Positions 1 through 8,281 of a stretch of DNA of 64,000 nt are shown one piece after another. Below the pieces are notes generated by a model, which saw nothing but the letters and a program-made list of their open reading frames with translations, had not been told where the DNA came from and made no database searches. The DNA lies in contig JAQBTV010000003.1 of NCBI GenBank assembly GCA_027624715.1, positions 124,001-188,000 on the forward strand, given 5' to 3'. The stretch comes from Pseudomonadota bacterium. Lineage in GTDB: Bacteria; Pseudomonadota; Gammaproteobacteria; Burkholderiales; Eutrophovitaceae. The position numbers and the translations under genes were made by a program. Within the stretch, counting starts at the first letter, position 1, and each line of letters begins with the position of its first letter.

Positions 1-371
1 TTAGATAGCTGGCTTCCGGCGCTGTGTTCATGAAAATACTTCAACGGCAAGACGAGTATCTTCTCAAACATCTCCTCACGCAGATCCATAACTATCTTGT
101 TTCCGACCCATGCACTCGCATACTGGGCAATGAACGCGCTAACCCCTCGCACTAAAAAAATCAGAACGAGCGCAATCGGCGTCCACGTCATCAACGAGGG
201 GTCTTTATCGATAAAAGTGCCATCTAACAACGGCTTAATCACAACCGGGAGCGCGACTTCGGTAGCCGCACTGAGTATCATTCCGATAATCGATACAGAG
301 AATACCAGTGAGTAAGGCTTGAGGTATCCCAACAAACGAAAGTAAAGCTGTGAGCTCTTTTCTGTTTCCAT
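1..371 (-). CDS. msbA: Lipid A export ABC transporter MsbA, N-terminal part (cut by window edge)
   Basis: This minus-strand gene starts at ATG 371 and runs off the left edge, so only about 123 residues are visible. They match the first part of the transmembrane domain of MsbA-type fused ABC exporters. A short cytoplasmic start with the motif LLGYLKPY leads into hydrophobic helices, then an INKPLLD-like segment (VIKPLLDGTF) and the intracellular-loop pattern VMDLREEMFEKILVLPLKYF. MsbA flips lipid A-core across the inner membrane using ATP. The ATPase domain lies outside the window, so the substrate is inferred from the N-terminal half alone. It could be another member of the same exporter family. 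Confidence 0.8.
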   Translation of the reverse strand, partial: METEKSSQLYFRLLGYLKPYSLVFSVSIIGMILSAATEVALPVVIKPLLDGTFIDKDPSLMTWTPIALVLIFLVRGVSAFIAQYASAWVGNKIVMDLREEMFEKILVLPLKYFHEHSAGSQLS

Positions 372-456
372 TGATCGCAATTTAACAGACCCCAACAAAA
401 ACGACCAGCATTGTTAGGGTACGCTTGAGAGTTAACCTTACATTAAGATCTCGGGA

Positions 457-2547
457 TCATTGGCCAAACGCATAGCCTGCAGTGAGGAACACGGATCGTT
501 CTGGCAGCGGATAAAAATTAAATGCATTACTACCAACCGTAGTACTATTCACCGCGAACGTAAAATACTCTTTATTTAACGCATTATTGACTTTTAACGC
601 TAACGTCCACGGACCTACATCTTTTCTAACGTTGAGGTCGAGGATGAGGTAACTAGGTATTTTTCTCCCAAAAGCATTAATCTCATCATTGGTCATGAAT
701 TGATCGCTCGTATAATTTAGCTTTGCGCCAATATTATATTTATGGGGTAAATGTAGATCGGCTGAAACCCCTATTTTATTTCTCGGGACTAAAGGTATAT
801 CTTTATCCGTTAAGGAGACTCTGTTTCGTTCACCGTTTGAAAACTTGGGCTGGATATAGGAAAAGTTTCCCCTCACAACCCAAAACTCATCTTGCCAAGT
901 TGTTTGAAACTCAACCCCCCGTCTTTGAGTCACGGAGTAATTTGTATTCACGAACGCAACCGGATCTAATCGGATTTCATTTCGAGTATCCGTTTGAAAT
1001 AAGTTCGCACTCACAAAAGTTTTTTTGCCGGCCAAGCTTACGCTAAGTTCGTGCGTATAGCTCACCTGTGGCTCTAAAAAAACAAACTGCCTATCTGTAT
1101 TGTACGTTTCGTTGTTGTAGACCGCTCTAAAAACCTCATCAGAATTCGCGACGCGAAACGCTCGGCTGGTATGGAGATCAATATCAACGCCATTTTCCAT
1201 GGAGTAAGTAGCTCCAAGATCATAGGCATTATTTTTTAATTTTTGTGATTTTTCTGTCGCGACAATATTAGTAGTCCCGAAAGGAAAAGGCGCCGCTGAA
1301 TTGACGAAATCACTAGCCTCTCCGTCCTGTTGTTCATGTCGAAAACCCATAACAGCCGTTAATTTATCAGTAATATTTATGAGGCTTCGTCCGTATAGCC
1401 CTAAATTAGTTTGGTCGAGGTCAGCAACCGCAAAAGGCTGAGTCACGATCGTCACTGAATTCGTCGCACGCGTATTTGTTCGATCCCACTTGAAATAATC
1501 CAGTCCAAAAATAAACTCGCTTCCCATTAACAAGTCCACAGCGTCATATTTCGCACGTGGCGATAGTTGCCATACCGTAGTTTCGATGTTGGAGAACTCG
1601 TCAGAGGCCTGTGCGAATAACGAAGAATCGCTACCCCGATACGAAATTTCCTCAATTATTGTCCACCGCCCGCTGTCTTGCTTTAATGAGAGCGTCCCGT
1701 TATTTCCATCGAGCGTGGAAAAGTCATTCTTAGAGTCTGACGACTGCCGATCAATAGAACTAATAGATGTTCCACCATTCGGTTTAAGCAGGTCTCCTGG
1801 TGTTCGCAGATCTTGTCGATCGGCGCCAGCGGAAAAGGTGAGCGTGTTTAAATCTCCAAACCACTGATAATCTAATTTTACGACTGAACGCTTCTCCTCA
1901 TTATTCTCTCGATAATTATCGGAATTATAACGTTGGCCAAAGATCCAGAGCCCGGAATTTTCGCCTGAGGTCGTACCTGAAACATCCATCGAGCGGGTTC
2001 CGAATGAACCCAAATCAGTGCGCGCCTGCGCGGTTCGTTCGTTGGGCTTTTGGCGCTTCGTAATGACATTTATGTAGCCTGCTGTTGCGCCAGCACCATA
2101 AAGAACGCCGCCAGACCCTTTTCCAATCTCAATACGGTCAATACTGTCCAGCGGGATTGACGACCAGTTAACAGAACTTAAGTCGTTGTTTTTAATCCTC
2201 ACTCCGTTAAGTAGCACAAGGGTATTCTCATCGCCCACAGCGCCATAGCCCCGAAAGTCGATGGCTGCTGACTGGGTACCATTACCAAAATAATTATTTA
2301 CTAGAGATAGTCCGCTGTGGGACGACAGAAACTCCGGCAGACTTTGGTGACCGGCCGCCTCAATCTGGTTAGCGGTAATAATTTGCATCCCCAAGGGTGC
2401 CTGCGAAGACTTTTCCTCAAAACGATCGAGCGTAACCAAAACGGGGGCAATGAGTATTTGTTGTTGCGCGCGCGCTGGACTTAAAACTAAAAAGCAAGCC
2501 AACAAGGCAATAAGCCATGGCAGCCGCAACTGGGAAGAATGTTGCAT
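457..2547 (-). CDS. btuB: BtuB-like TonB-dependent outer membrane receptor (cobalamin uptake)
   Basis: A 696-residue TonB-dependent receptor. It has a signal peptide (LPWLIALLACFLVLSPARA) and a TonB-box-like stretch (PVLVTLDRFEE). A plug domain covers roughly residues 45-165 (motifs LVLLNGVRI, IDRIEIGKGSGGVLYGAGATAGYINVI, all typical), followed by a 22-strand-type barrel. Such proteins bring scarce large nutrients across the outer membrane with energy from TonB-ExbBD. The call as a cobalamin receptor rests mainly on the cobalamin riboswitch directly upstream (2620-2847). The gene ends in ...AGYAFGQ instead of the usual terminal aromatic residue. No btuCDF genes are adjacent, so inner-membrane uptake must be encoded elsewhere. 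Confidence 0.88.
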   Translation of the reverse strand: MQHSSQLRLPWLIALLACFLVLSPARAQQQILIAPVLVTLDRFEEKSSQAPLGMQIITANQIEAAGHQSLPEFLSSHSGLSLVNNYFGNGTQSAAIDFRGYGAVGDENTLVLLNGVRIKNNDLSSVNWSSIPLDSIDRIEIGKGSGGVLYGAGATAGYINVITKRQKPNERTAQARTDLGSFGTRSMDVSGTTSGENSGLWIFGQRYNSDNYRENNEEKRSVVKLDYQWFGDLNTLTFSAGADRQDLRTPGDLLKPNGGTSISSIDRQSSDSKNDFSTLDGNNGTLSLKQDSGRWTIIEEISYRGSDSSLFAQASDEFSNIETTVWQLSPRAKYDAVDLLMGSEFIFGLDYFKWDRTNTRATNSVTIVTQPFAVADLDQTNLGLYGRSLINITDKLTAVMGFRHEQQDGEASDFVNSAAPFPFGTTNIVATEKSQKLKNNAYDLGATYSMENGVDIDLHTSRAFRVANSDEVFRAVYNNETYNTDRQFVFLEPQVSYTHELSVSLAGKKTFVSANLFQTDTRNEIRLDPVAFVNTNYSVTQRRGVEFQTTWQDEFWVVRGNFSYIQPKFSNGERNRVSLTDKDIPLVPRNKIGVSADLHLPHKYNIGAKLNYTSDQFMTNDEINAFGRKIPSYLILDLNVRKDVGPWTLALKVNNALNKEYFTFAVNSTTVGSNAFNFYPLPERSVFLTAGYAFGQ

Positions 2548-2567
2548 TTAAAGACCTCATAAGTAAT

Positions 2568-2586
2568 TTTGCACCCGCCGTGCAAA
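2568..2586 (-). promoter_or_regulatory. Hairpin between riboswitch and btuB start (possible expression platform)
   Basis: On the minus strand TTTGCAC and GTGCAAA can form a 7-bp stem with a 5-nt loop. It lies between the riboswitch aptamer and the GAGG ribosome-binding site of the receptor gene. A second hairpin, TGCCGAC/GTCGGCA, lies at 2597-2612. Neither is followed by a long U run, so control of translation is more likely than termination. This is inference from base pairing only. Confidence 0.45.
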
Positions 2587-2619
2587 GTTAATTACATGCC
2601 GACAAGTCGGCACAACCAC

Positions 2620-2847
2620 GTACTGAGTGGCCGGTCTCCGGGCTCACAAGTAATACCTTCACGCCATTTACAAAAAAAGAGAGTGAGTACCCGCTTTCAA
2701 TGTGGCTCAGTAGATTTGGGGCTACTGGTGTAAAGTTCACGCTTGTTTACCGTTGCGGGGGCAGCACAGGGATCGCCTACCTTTAGGTTTACCTGTTTCC
2801 CGATTATCCCGTTAGCTCCAGAAAGAGCGCACAGGCACCACTCGTAC
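2620..2847 (-). promoter_or_regulatory. Cobalamin (adenosylcobalamin-type) riboswitch
   Basis: Read on the minus strand, the leader of the TonB receptor carries the conserved cobalamin riboswitch elements in order. These are a P1 arm (GTACGAGTGG), a GGTGCC element, GGGAA, the CCGCAACGGTAA core at about 2746-2762, a CCACAUUG segment, and the B12 box GCCCGGAGACCGGCC near 2629-2643. The closing arm CCACTC-A-GTAC pairs with the 5' arm. In this family, binding of cobalamin turns off expression of uptake or synthesis genes. The arrangement implies that the receptor is shut down when B12 is plentiful. Confidence 0.92.
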
Positions 2848-2895
2848 TGAGCTTACACGAAAAACAAAAGCAAGTCATAAATAAACAGTGGTCGA

Positions 2896-2923
2896 TTGAC
2901 TTTTTAACAGCGTCCCCTATAGT
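2896..2923 (+). promoter_or_regulatory. Sigma-70-type promoter for the zapB-like/zapA genes
   Basis: TTGACT at 2896-2901 and TATAGT at 2918-2923 are separated by 16 bases, a near-consensus sigma-70 promoter. The expected transcription start is near 2930, which is also the ATG of the next gene. The message may therefore be leaderless. Confidence 0.7.
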
Positions 2924-2929
2924 TTATTG

Positions 2930-3133
2930 ATGCACGCTCAATTGGCATCCTTGAAACAAAAATTAGACGAATTAATCCGGCTCACGCACCATCTCAGAGG
3001 CGAGAATGTTGTCCTGCGACAAAACCTCGTGTTAGCCGAGAATGACAAGCGGGAGTTACAAAAAAGAATAGATCTTGCAGCCACAAAAGTAGAGGCTTTG
3101 ATAGTCCGCAAAAAAGAAACGAGTCTCGCATGA
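2930..3133 (+). CDS. Small coiled-coil protein, TIGR02449/ZapB-like
   Basis: A 67-residue protein that is almost entirely predicted coiled coil (heptad-like pattern in LKQKLDELIRLTHHLRGENV and later NDKRELQKRIDLAA). It resembles the short TIGR02449 family found just upstream of zapA in many beta- and gammaproteobacteria. ZapB-type proteins support the cytokinetic ring, and by its place beside zapA this one probably acts in division. The ATG at 2930 is preferred over the TTG at 2927. There is no Shine-Dalgarno sequence, because the promoter -10 box lies only 6 bases upstream. The stop overlaps the zapA start by 4 bases (ATGA), which implies translational coupling. Confidence 0.75.
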   Translation: MHAQLASLKQKLDELIRLTHHLRGENVVLRQNLVLAENDKRELQKRIDLAATKVEALIVRKKETSLA

Positions 3134-3435
3134 CCGCTCCAGCGACATTGGAAGTGGAAATTCTTGGGAAACCCGTGCGATTAACCAGCCACGAGAATGA
3201 AAAAGAAGGGTTGCTCAACGCGGTCGCGTTCCTCAATGATCAGATTAAAGAAATTCGAAAAGGTGGAAAAATAGTCGGCTCCGATAGAATTATAATAATG
3301 GCGGCTCTCAACATTTCTCACCAATTGCTCACCCTACAAACTCGTGGTATCAATCTAAATGACTTACGGGGCAAAATCACTACGATGAGTAAACAAATCG
3401 ATACCGTTTTGAATGATAAAGAAAATCAATTTTAA
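3130..3435 (+). CDS. zapA: Cell division protein ZapA
   Basis: A 101-residue ZapA-family protein. The N-terminal half has the family pattern of a short beta hairpin (VEILGKPVRL) followed by helices, including AVAFLNDQIKEIRKGGKIVGSDRIIIMAALNISHQL in two parts. The C-terminal half is a coiled coil used for dimer and tetramer formation. ZapA cross-links FtsZ filaments in the division ring. It overlaps the upstream ZapB-like gene by 4 bases and is followed by 6S RNA. The same neighbourhood is seen in many proteobacteria, which supports the call. Confidence 0.9.
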   Translation: MTAPATLEVEILGKPVRLTSHENEKEGLLNAVAFLNDQIKEIRKGGKIVGSDRIIIMAALNISHQLLTLQTRGINLNDLRGKITTMSKQIDTVLNDKENQF

Positions 3436-3438
3436 AAT
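3409..3438 (+). promoter_or_regulatory. Probable promoter of 6S RNA
   Basis: TTGAAT (3409-3414) and TAAAAT (3433-3438) are 18 bases apart, inside and just after the end of zapA. They would place the transcription start at about 3443-3446, the first base of the predicted 6S RNA closing stem. Confidence 0.5.
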
Positions 3439-3442
3439 TATG

Positions 3443-3615
3443 TTTGCCGCGGAAGAGCTGCTCGATTAATTTTTTGAACCAATAAATTTGCTTAGGTTAC
3501 CAACTCAAGTAATGCTATTGTGCGCGTCCCCAGAGGACGTACCTACGGCATTCGGAAGGTACCCGCCTTGAACCTTTTGGCTCAGGATAAAACGAGCAGC
3601 TCTTCCACAGCAAAT
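3443..3615 (+). ncRNA. ssrS: 6S RNA (SsrS)
   Basis: About 173 nt between zapA and the EVE-domain gene. The ends form a long closing stem. GGAAGAGCTGCTCG at 3451-3464 is perfectly complementary to CGAGCAGCTCTTCC at 3593-3606, and outside it TTTGC (3443-3447) can pair with GCAAA (3610-3614). The interior contains smaller paired arms around an open central region, as in 6S RNA, which mimics an open promoter and holds sigma-70 RNA polymerase in stationary phase. Its location directly after zapA is the classic one. Downstream there is no 5-formyl-THF cyclo-ligase gene, the usual partner in E. coli. Confidence 0.9.
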
Positions 3616-3641
3616 ATTAACAGGCACAATGGCTCAAAAAA

Positions 3642-4115
3642 ATGACCAAATATAGCCACACTCAATATTGGCTGATGAAATCAGAGCCAGACGTTTTCAG
3701 CATCGATGATCTACAGAAATGCCCTGGGAAAACGGAGCCATGGAATGGCGTGCGCAATTATCAAGCGCGGAATTTCATGAGGGATGAAATGGCGGTAGGA
3801 GACGGCGTCCTATTTTATCACTCTAACTGCTCACCCCCGGGGATCGCGGGCTATGCCGAAGTCGCACGTACAGCATATCCCGATGAATCTCAATTCGACA
3901 TAGTGAGTGATTACTTCGATTCAAAGGCAACACGGGAAAAGCCTCGTTGGTTCAACGTAGCCGTTAAATTCGTTCGTAAGACTGCGCTTCTATCACTACA
4001 GGAATTAAGAGAGCACGAAAAACTCAAAGGTATGAAAGTGCTTCAAAAAGGCTCCCGACTGTCCATAACGCCCGTGACACCTCATGAGTGGCGCTACATC
4101 CAAAAACTGATCTGA
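3642..4115 (+). CDS. EVE domain-containing protein (Thyn1-like)
   Basis: A 157-residue protein that is one EVE domain. It begins with the hallmark YWLMKSEPDVFSIDDL, followed by TEPWNGVRNYQARNFMRDEM, GDGVLFYHSNC and GIAGYAEV. EVE domains are PUA-like folds that bind modified DNA or RNA bases, and the human relative is THYN1. The cellular role of stand-alone bacterial EVE proteins is not settled. It sits downstream of 6S RNA, and its stop shares one base with the start of the TauE/SafE gene, so the two are probably cotranscribed. No restriction genes are adjacent. Confidence 0.9.
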   Translation: MTKYSHTQYWLMKSEPDVFSIDDLQKCPGKTEPWNGVRNYQARNFMRDEMAVGDGVLFYHSNCSPPGIAGYAEVARTAYPDESQFDIVSDYFDSKATREKPRWFNVAVKFVRKTALLSLQELREHEKLKGMKVLQKGSRLSITPVTPHEWRYIQKLI

Positions 4116-4954
4116 TGATAGATTCAATAGCGTATTGGTCAGCGGCTTATCTTGCGATAGGAATCTTTGTTGGTTTTTTTGCGGGACTACTTGGAATTGG
4201 TGGCGGAACGCTTCTTGTTCCCCTCTTGGTATTTTTCTTTACAGCCCAGGATTTTGCAACCGATCGAATCCTGCATCTTGCCATTGGTACGTCCCTCGCT
4301 TCTATCGTATTCACCTCTTTCTCAAGCATTCGCGCTCACCATGCACAAAGGGCTATTTTGTGGCCAACCGTGAAACAAGCATCCACTTTTCTGATCCTTG
4401 GCACCTTTGGTGGAAGCTTTTTAGCAGAATTCCTCGACGCGAAAGTGCTGGCTGGTTTATTTGTTCTTTTTGCTGCCTACGCCTCGGCACAGCTCATTCT
4501 GGATCTTAAGCCCAAGCCGACACGAAGTCTGCCGAAAAGCATCGGCATGGGCATCGGCTCCGGGCTAATTGGAATACTGTCTAGCCTCGTTGGCATTGGG
4601 GGTGGTGTAATTACCATTCCACTGATGGTGATGCACAATGTGCCCATGCGAAACGCAGTAGGCACGTCAGCAGCGCTTGGGCTCCCCATCGCTTTAGCGG
4701 GAGGCTTTGGGTATATCTGGAATGGCCTAGGGAAAGCGGACTTGCCTGAATTAAGCTTCGGCTACGTTTATTTCCCTGCGCTTATCGGCATTGTCGTGGG
4801 CACATTTATCACGGTTCCATTCGGAGCAAAGCTCACGCACTCCATGCCCGTTTCGCGCTTAAAGAACATCTTCGCCGTGATTCTGATGATACTAGCGATA
4901 GAAATGTTCGTAGAGATATTTATGTTCAATCAATCCAATTTAGTTTCAAACTAA
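4115..4954 (+). CDS. TauE/SafE-family membrane transporter
   Basis: A 279-residue inner-membrane protein with about eight hydrophobic helices. It carries the two repeated glycine-rich motifs of the TauE/SafE (DUF81) family: GFFAGLLGIGGGTLLVPLLV near the N-terminus and SSLVGIGGGVITIPLMV near residue 165. Members move sulfite, sulfoacetate or other small anions, so the substrate cannot be told from sequence. The ATG at 4115 is chosen because it overlaps the preceding stop (TGATG). A GTG at 4088 would give nine extra residues. Its end overlaps, tail to tail, the restored reading frame of the broken oxygenase gene. Confidence 0.85.
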   Translation: MIDSIAYWSAAYLAIGIFVGFFAGLLGIGGGTLLVPLLVFFFTAQDFATDRILHLAIGTSLASIVFTSFSSIRAHHAQRAILWPTVKQASTFLILGTFGGSFLAEFLDAKVLAGLFVLFAAYASAQLILDLKPKPTRSLPKSIGMGIGSGLIGILSSLVGIGGGVITIPLMVMHNVPMRNAVGTSAALGLPIALAGGFGYIWNGLGKADLPELSFGYVYFPALIGIVVGTFITVPFGAKLTHSMPVSRLKNIFAVILMILAIEMFVEIFMFNQSNLVSN

Positions 4955-5551
4955 ATACGCCCTAAAAACCACCCCGTTAGACTTAATCGCTCCCTATTGC
5001 TTGGAAAAACCTCGTGAGCAAATAATTCGCTCAAAAAAAACGAGCGTACCGAACTGTGGTTCAACATCAACGAAAATCTCACAATTAGGCGTCAAATATA
5101 ACCGTAAGCATCCTCCATCTTTTATTGACCAATCCTTATTCAAGTAAAGCGTTACCGTCAATTTACGACGCGCACTACCTTTGGGGCGATCATAATGTCG
5201 CTCGTATCCAGCTCCTGGTTTATACCGAGCTAGATGAGATTCAAAATCAAAAAGCCCAAGATAGAGTTTTTGATTAAGATGGTCCTTAAGTTGATCAAAT
5301 TGCAGAAAAATATCGGCTGTCGTCGCGCCATCATTTTGGCTAAACCACCATATTTGATCAGCCCTTATTTTTTCTTGAACTTGATACCGCGATCCCGTTC
5401 CGATACCAGCCTCTTTAAAGTACCCTTCAGCCAGGCCAACATCACACCGTAACCGTAGCTCCTCAAGAGCGCCCTCATTAAAGAAGCCTTGGGTAATCGA
5501 GTACCCATCACTATCAATATCACTAACAATTTGGTTAAGTATGGAATTCAT
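4951..5551 (-). pseudogene. 2OG-Fe(II) oxygenase, frameshifted near the C-terminus
   Basis: The open frame from ATG 5551 codes for 185 residues of a 2-oxoglutarate/iron dioxygenase fold. The first iron motif H119-x-D121 is clear (YERHYDRPKGS), and GTLVFF near residue 169 leads into the last strand. The frame then ends prematurely at 4994. One base fewer in a run of eight T (plus-strand A at 5033-5040) restores a family-like ending with LSELFAHEVFPSNRERLSLT followed by GWF, and a stop at 4951. That tail supplies the second iron histidine (HEV) and the 2OG-binding arginine. As written the protein lacks both, so it should be inactive unless slippage or a read error explains the shift. Relatives act on proteins or small molecules; the substrate is unknown. 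Confidence 0.8.
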
Positions 5552-5583
5552 TCTGCGTAGAACACTAAGATAAAGACCTGGCT

Positions 5584-7086
5584 TCAGTCGCCTTTGTAGG
5601 GGCCTCTAAGTAACGATTTTTGAACTTTACCCATTGCGTTTCGCGGTAACTGAGCCACAACTCGAATAACCTTAGGCACTTTATAGCTGGCGAGTTTTAC
5701 TTTAAGCGCCTCGATTAAACTCTCCGGATCTAATTTGGCATCCGGACTAGCCACAACTACAGCATTGACTGCCTCACCAAAATCAGGATGCTTCACGCCG
5801 AATACGGCAGACTCGAAGACTCCCGGCTCATCATCTAATATAAGTTCTATTTCTTTAGGATAAACGTTATACCCACCAGTAATAATGAGATCCTTTGATC
5901 GCCCCACAATGGTCAAATAATTATCTCCATCTAATACCCCAAGATCTCCAGTACGAAACCACCCGTCGCCCGTAAACTCCTCTTGAGTTCTTTCTGGCAT
6001 ATTTCGATAGCCAAGAAACACATTAGCGCCTTTAATCTGTATATGCCCTGTAGCACAGTTGGAGACACTCAAATCAGCATCGTCCACTATGCGGACAGAA
6101 ACACTCGGCAGTGGTAAGCCCACAGTCCCAACCTTACGTACTCCGTCGTAGGGATTACTGGTAATCATTCCAGCTTCTGACATACCATAGCGCTCTAAAA
6201 TTCGATGCCCTGTCCTTTGCTCAAATAACTCATGTGTCTCTGACAACATTGGCGCCGATCCAGAAATAAATAACCGCATGTTACGACACAAATAAGTAGT
6301 TAATTTCGCATCGCTGAGTAGCCTAGTATAAAACGTAGGTACGCCCATCATCACTGTTGATTCTGCAATCGCACCAATAATTTCTTCGACATCAAATCGA
6401 TTGAGCCACAGCATGGACGCGCCCACGCTAAGCACACAATGATTCGCGACAAATAACCCATGCACATGAAAAATTGGTAGGGCATGAAGCAGGGTGTCGT
6501 GTTCAGAAAAATGCCAAAGGCTAGTCAGCACACTTACGTTCGACACCAAGTTATCATGCGTTATCATCGCTCCCTTACTACGGCCTGTAGTACCAGACGT
6601 ATAAATAATAACGGCAACGTCATCAGGTTTCACTGCTCGAACCAAGCCGCTTGACGCTTGCTCAACCGCTAAACTAAAAAGATCGCGATGCGGATCTTCC
6701 GCCAAAATAACTACCGAGCAGCCTTGAACCGTGGCCACTAAAGCTGATACTTCGTCATATCGATCACAAGAAGTTACAAACAACCTGGGCTCTGCGTCCG
6801 CTATAAAGTACATCAACTCTGTTGCCTTGTAAGCCGTGTTTAAAGGAACGAAAATATACCCTGCTTTCAAACACGCCAAATAAAGAAACAAACTCGGCAA
6901 ACTCTTATCGACTTGCCCAATAATGCGGTCTCCTGGGGAAACACCCAGCACATCCAAAGCATGTGCGTATTGGGAAACTTGCTGATCAAGCTCTCGATAC
7001 GAGATGATCTGTTTAGCGCTGCTTTTTATAGCAACATTCGTTGGCTTTGATTGAACAATTTTTTCAATGAGCGAATAAAAATTCAC
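5584..7086 (-). CDS. matB: Malonyl-CoA synthetase (MatB-type acyl-CoA ligase)
   Basis: A 500-residue AMP-forming ligase of the ANL superfamily. The P-loop-like motif YTSGTTGRSKGAMITHDNL lies near residue 165. A8/A10-type motifs follow late (GWFRTGDLG, GRSKDLIITGGYNVYPKEIE, and PRNAMGKVQKSLLR with the catalytic lysine). Several stretches are characteristic of malonate-activating members, for example LPIFHVHGLFVANH, ERYGMSEAGMITSNPYDG and VPLNTAYKATEL. MatB converts malonate, CoA and ATP to malonyl-CoA. It follows an M20 hydrolase gene and a Liv-type importer on the same strand. This suggests that malonate or a malonyl conjugate is a catabolic substrate here. Methylmalonate or another short diacid is the main alternative. 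Confidence 0.82.
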   Translation of the reverse strand: MNFYSLIEKIVQSKPTNVAIKSSAKQIISYRELDQQVSQYAHALDVLGVSPGDRIIGQVDKSLPSLFLYLACLKAGYIFVPLNTAYKATELMYFIADAEPRLFVTSCDRYDEVSALVATVQGCSVVILAEDPHRDLFSLAVEQASSGLVRAVKPDDVAVIIYTSGTTGRSKGAMITHDNLVSNVSVLTSLWHFSEHDTLLHALPIFHVHGLFVANHCVLSVGASMLWLNRFDVEEIIGAIAESTVMMGVPTFYTRLLSDAKLTTYLCRNMRLFISGSAPMLSETHELFEQRTGHRILERYGMSEAGMITSNPYDGVRKVGTVGLPLPSVSVRIVDDADLSVSNCATGHIQIKGANVFLGYRNMPERTQEEFTGDGWFRTGDLGVLDGDNYLTIVGRSKDLIITGGYNVYPKEIELILDDEPGVFESAVFGVKHPDFGEAVNAVVVASPDAKLDPESLIEALKVKLASYKVPKVIRVVAQLPRNAMGKVQKSLLRGPYKGD

Positions 7087-7143
7087 AAACTAATTCCGAA
7101 GAGCCTTAGTACACACTCTTTAAAGAAGACAAAAACTGTCGAT

Positions 7144-8265
7144 CTAAAGGTCACACCAGTTAGAAATAATATCTTTGTACATATCTACGGACGCTTCAAC
7201 GCGATCAAGCACACAGTATTCATCTGTTTTATGTGCCATATTCGATTCTCCTGGCCCCAAAATCACGGTTGGAGGGAATCCATAAGCAGGCGTAAGGACT
7301 GCGGCATCAGTAAAGAACCCTGCAACTTTAGCTTCTGGTCGATACCCCAAATAGGGCTGAACAAGATCAAAAATGGTTTGTATCCACGGCGTATCGGGCT
7401 CGGAGTAAACACTATCTAAATCAATAAAGGTTTCGAGTACAACCTCGTGCCCCATACATTGTTGCAATTGATCTCTGACATCCGCATGTTTTGAAGTAGG
7501 GACACTGCGGATATCAATAGAAATGGCAGCCTCATCCGGCACGGAGTTTATGTTTAACCCTCCATGTACCATGCCTACGTTAAGGGTCGCTTGCCCCATT
7601 ATGTCATGCGGGGGATTTGAGAATTTAAAATTTTCCAGCGCAGTGATTGTCTTTGCAGCCTTATAAACCGCATTTTGTCCCAACTCTGGCATAGAACCAT
7701 GAGCGGTAATCCCTTTAGTTTTTGCTGTTACCCAGTAGGCCCCTTTATGTCCGATATAAGGAGAGTTACACGTGGGCTCAGCCACCAAAACCGCGCCTGC
7801 TCGACCTAGCGCTCCCTGTTGTTGAACTAAATCAAATGCACCTTGGCACCCGAGCTCTTCGCCGGCAGTAATCACCAACTCGAGACCTGGGGTTCCAGCA
7901 AGCTTATCTGATAGCGTAAGCGCCGCCGTTACGAATGCAGCAACGCCGCATTTCATATCACTCGTTCCTCGACCAAACAACCGACCCGCATCAGTCTCAC
8001 CACAAAACGGATCTTTGGTCCATGCAGCCGCACCCAGGGGAACTGTGTCGATATGTCCCGTTATACACAGCGGCTTCTTCGCGCTGTTACCACCAATACG
8101 CGCTACCAAACTCGCCCGTTTTTTCCCTAGTGGAAAATAAGACACCGTAAATCCAGAACCCTCCAAAAGGTTACCTAAAAATTTTGCGCATGCCTCTTCA
8201 TCACCCGGGGGATTGATCGTGTTCATACGAACTAGATATTTGGTTAATTCTATTACCGATATCAC
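7144..8265 (-). CDS. M20-family metallohydrolase (ArgE/DapE-like deacylase)
   Basis: A 373-residue M20 peptidase-family enzyme with a two-zinc centre. H71-x-D73 lies in GHIDTVP, the bridging Asp in GRGTSDMKCG, the catalytic Glu pair in TAGEELGCQG, and a late His in the AHGS region of the lid domain and near NMAHKTDEY. Family members cleave N-acyl amino acids (ArgE, DapE, aminoacylases). The GTG at 8265 is preferred as start because GGAG lies 6 bases upstream. A longer ATG start at 8307 would overlap livF by 26 bases. Between an amino-acid-type importer and a malonyl-CoA synthetase, it may split an imported N-acyl compound. The substrate is not identifiable from sequence. Confidence 0.85.
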   Translation of the reverse strand: MISVIELTKYLVRMNTINPPGDEEACAKFLGNLLEGSGFTVSYFPLGKKRASLVARIGGNSAKKPLCITGHIDTVPLGAAAWTKDPFCGETDAGRLFGRGTSDMKCGVAAFVTAALTLSDKLAGTPGLELVITAGEELGCQGAFDLVQQQGALGRAGAVLVAEPTCNSPYIGHKGAYWVTAKTKGITAHGSMPELGQNAVYKAAKTITALENFKFSNPPHDIMGQATLNVGMVHGGLNINSVPDEAAISIDIRSVPTSKHADVRDQLQQCMGHEVVLETFIDLDSVYSEPDTPWIQTIFDLVQPYLGYRPEAKVAGFFTDAAVLTPAYGFPPTVILGPGESNMAHKTDEYCVLDRVEASVDMYKDIISNWCDL

Positions 8266-8281
8266 TTTGCTCTCCTTAACG

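Noticed and set aside
391-419. Inverted repeat CCCAACA/TGTTAGGG between msbA and btuB as a terminator.
   Set aside because: The loop is long (14 nt), one pair is G-U, and no T run follows on the minus strand.
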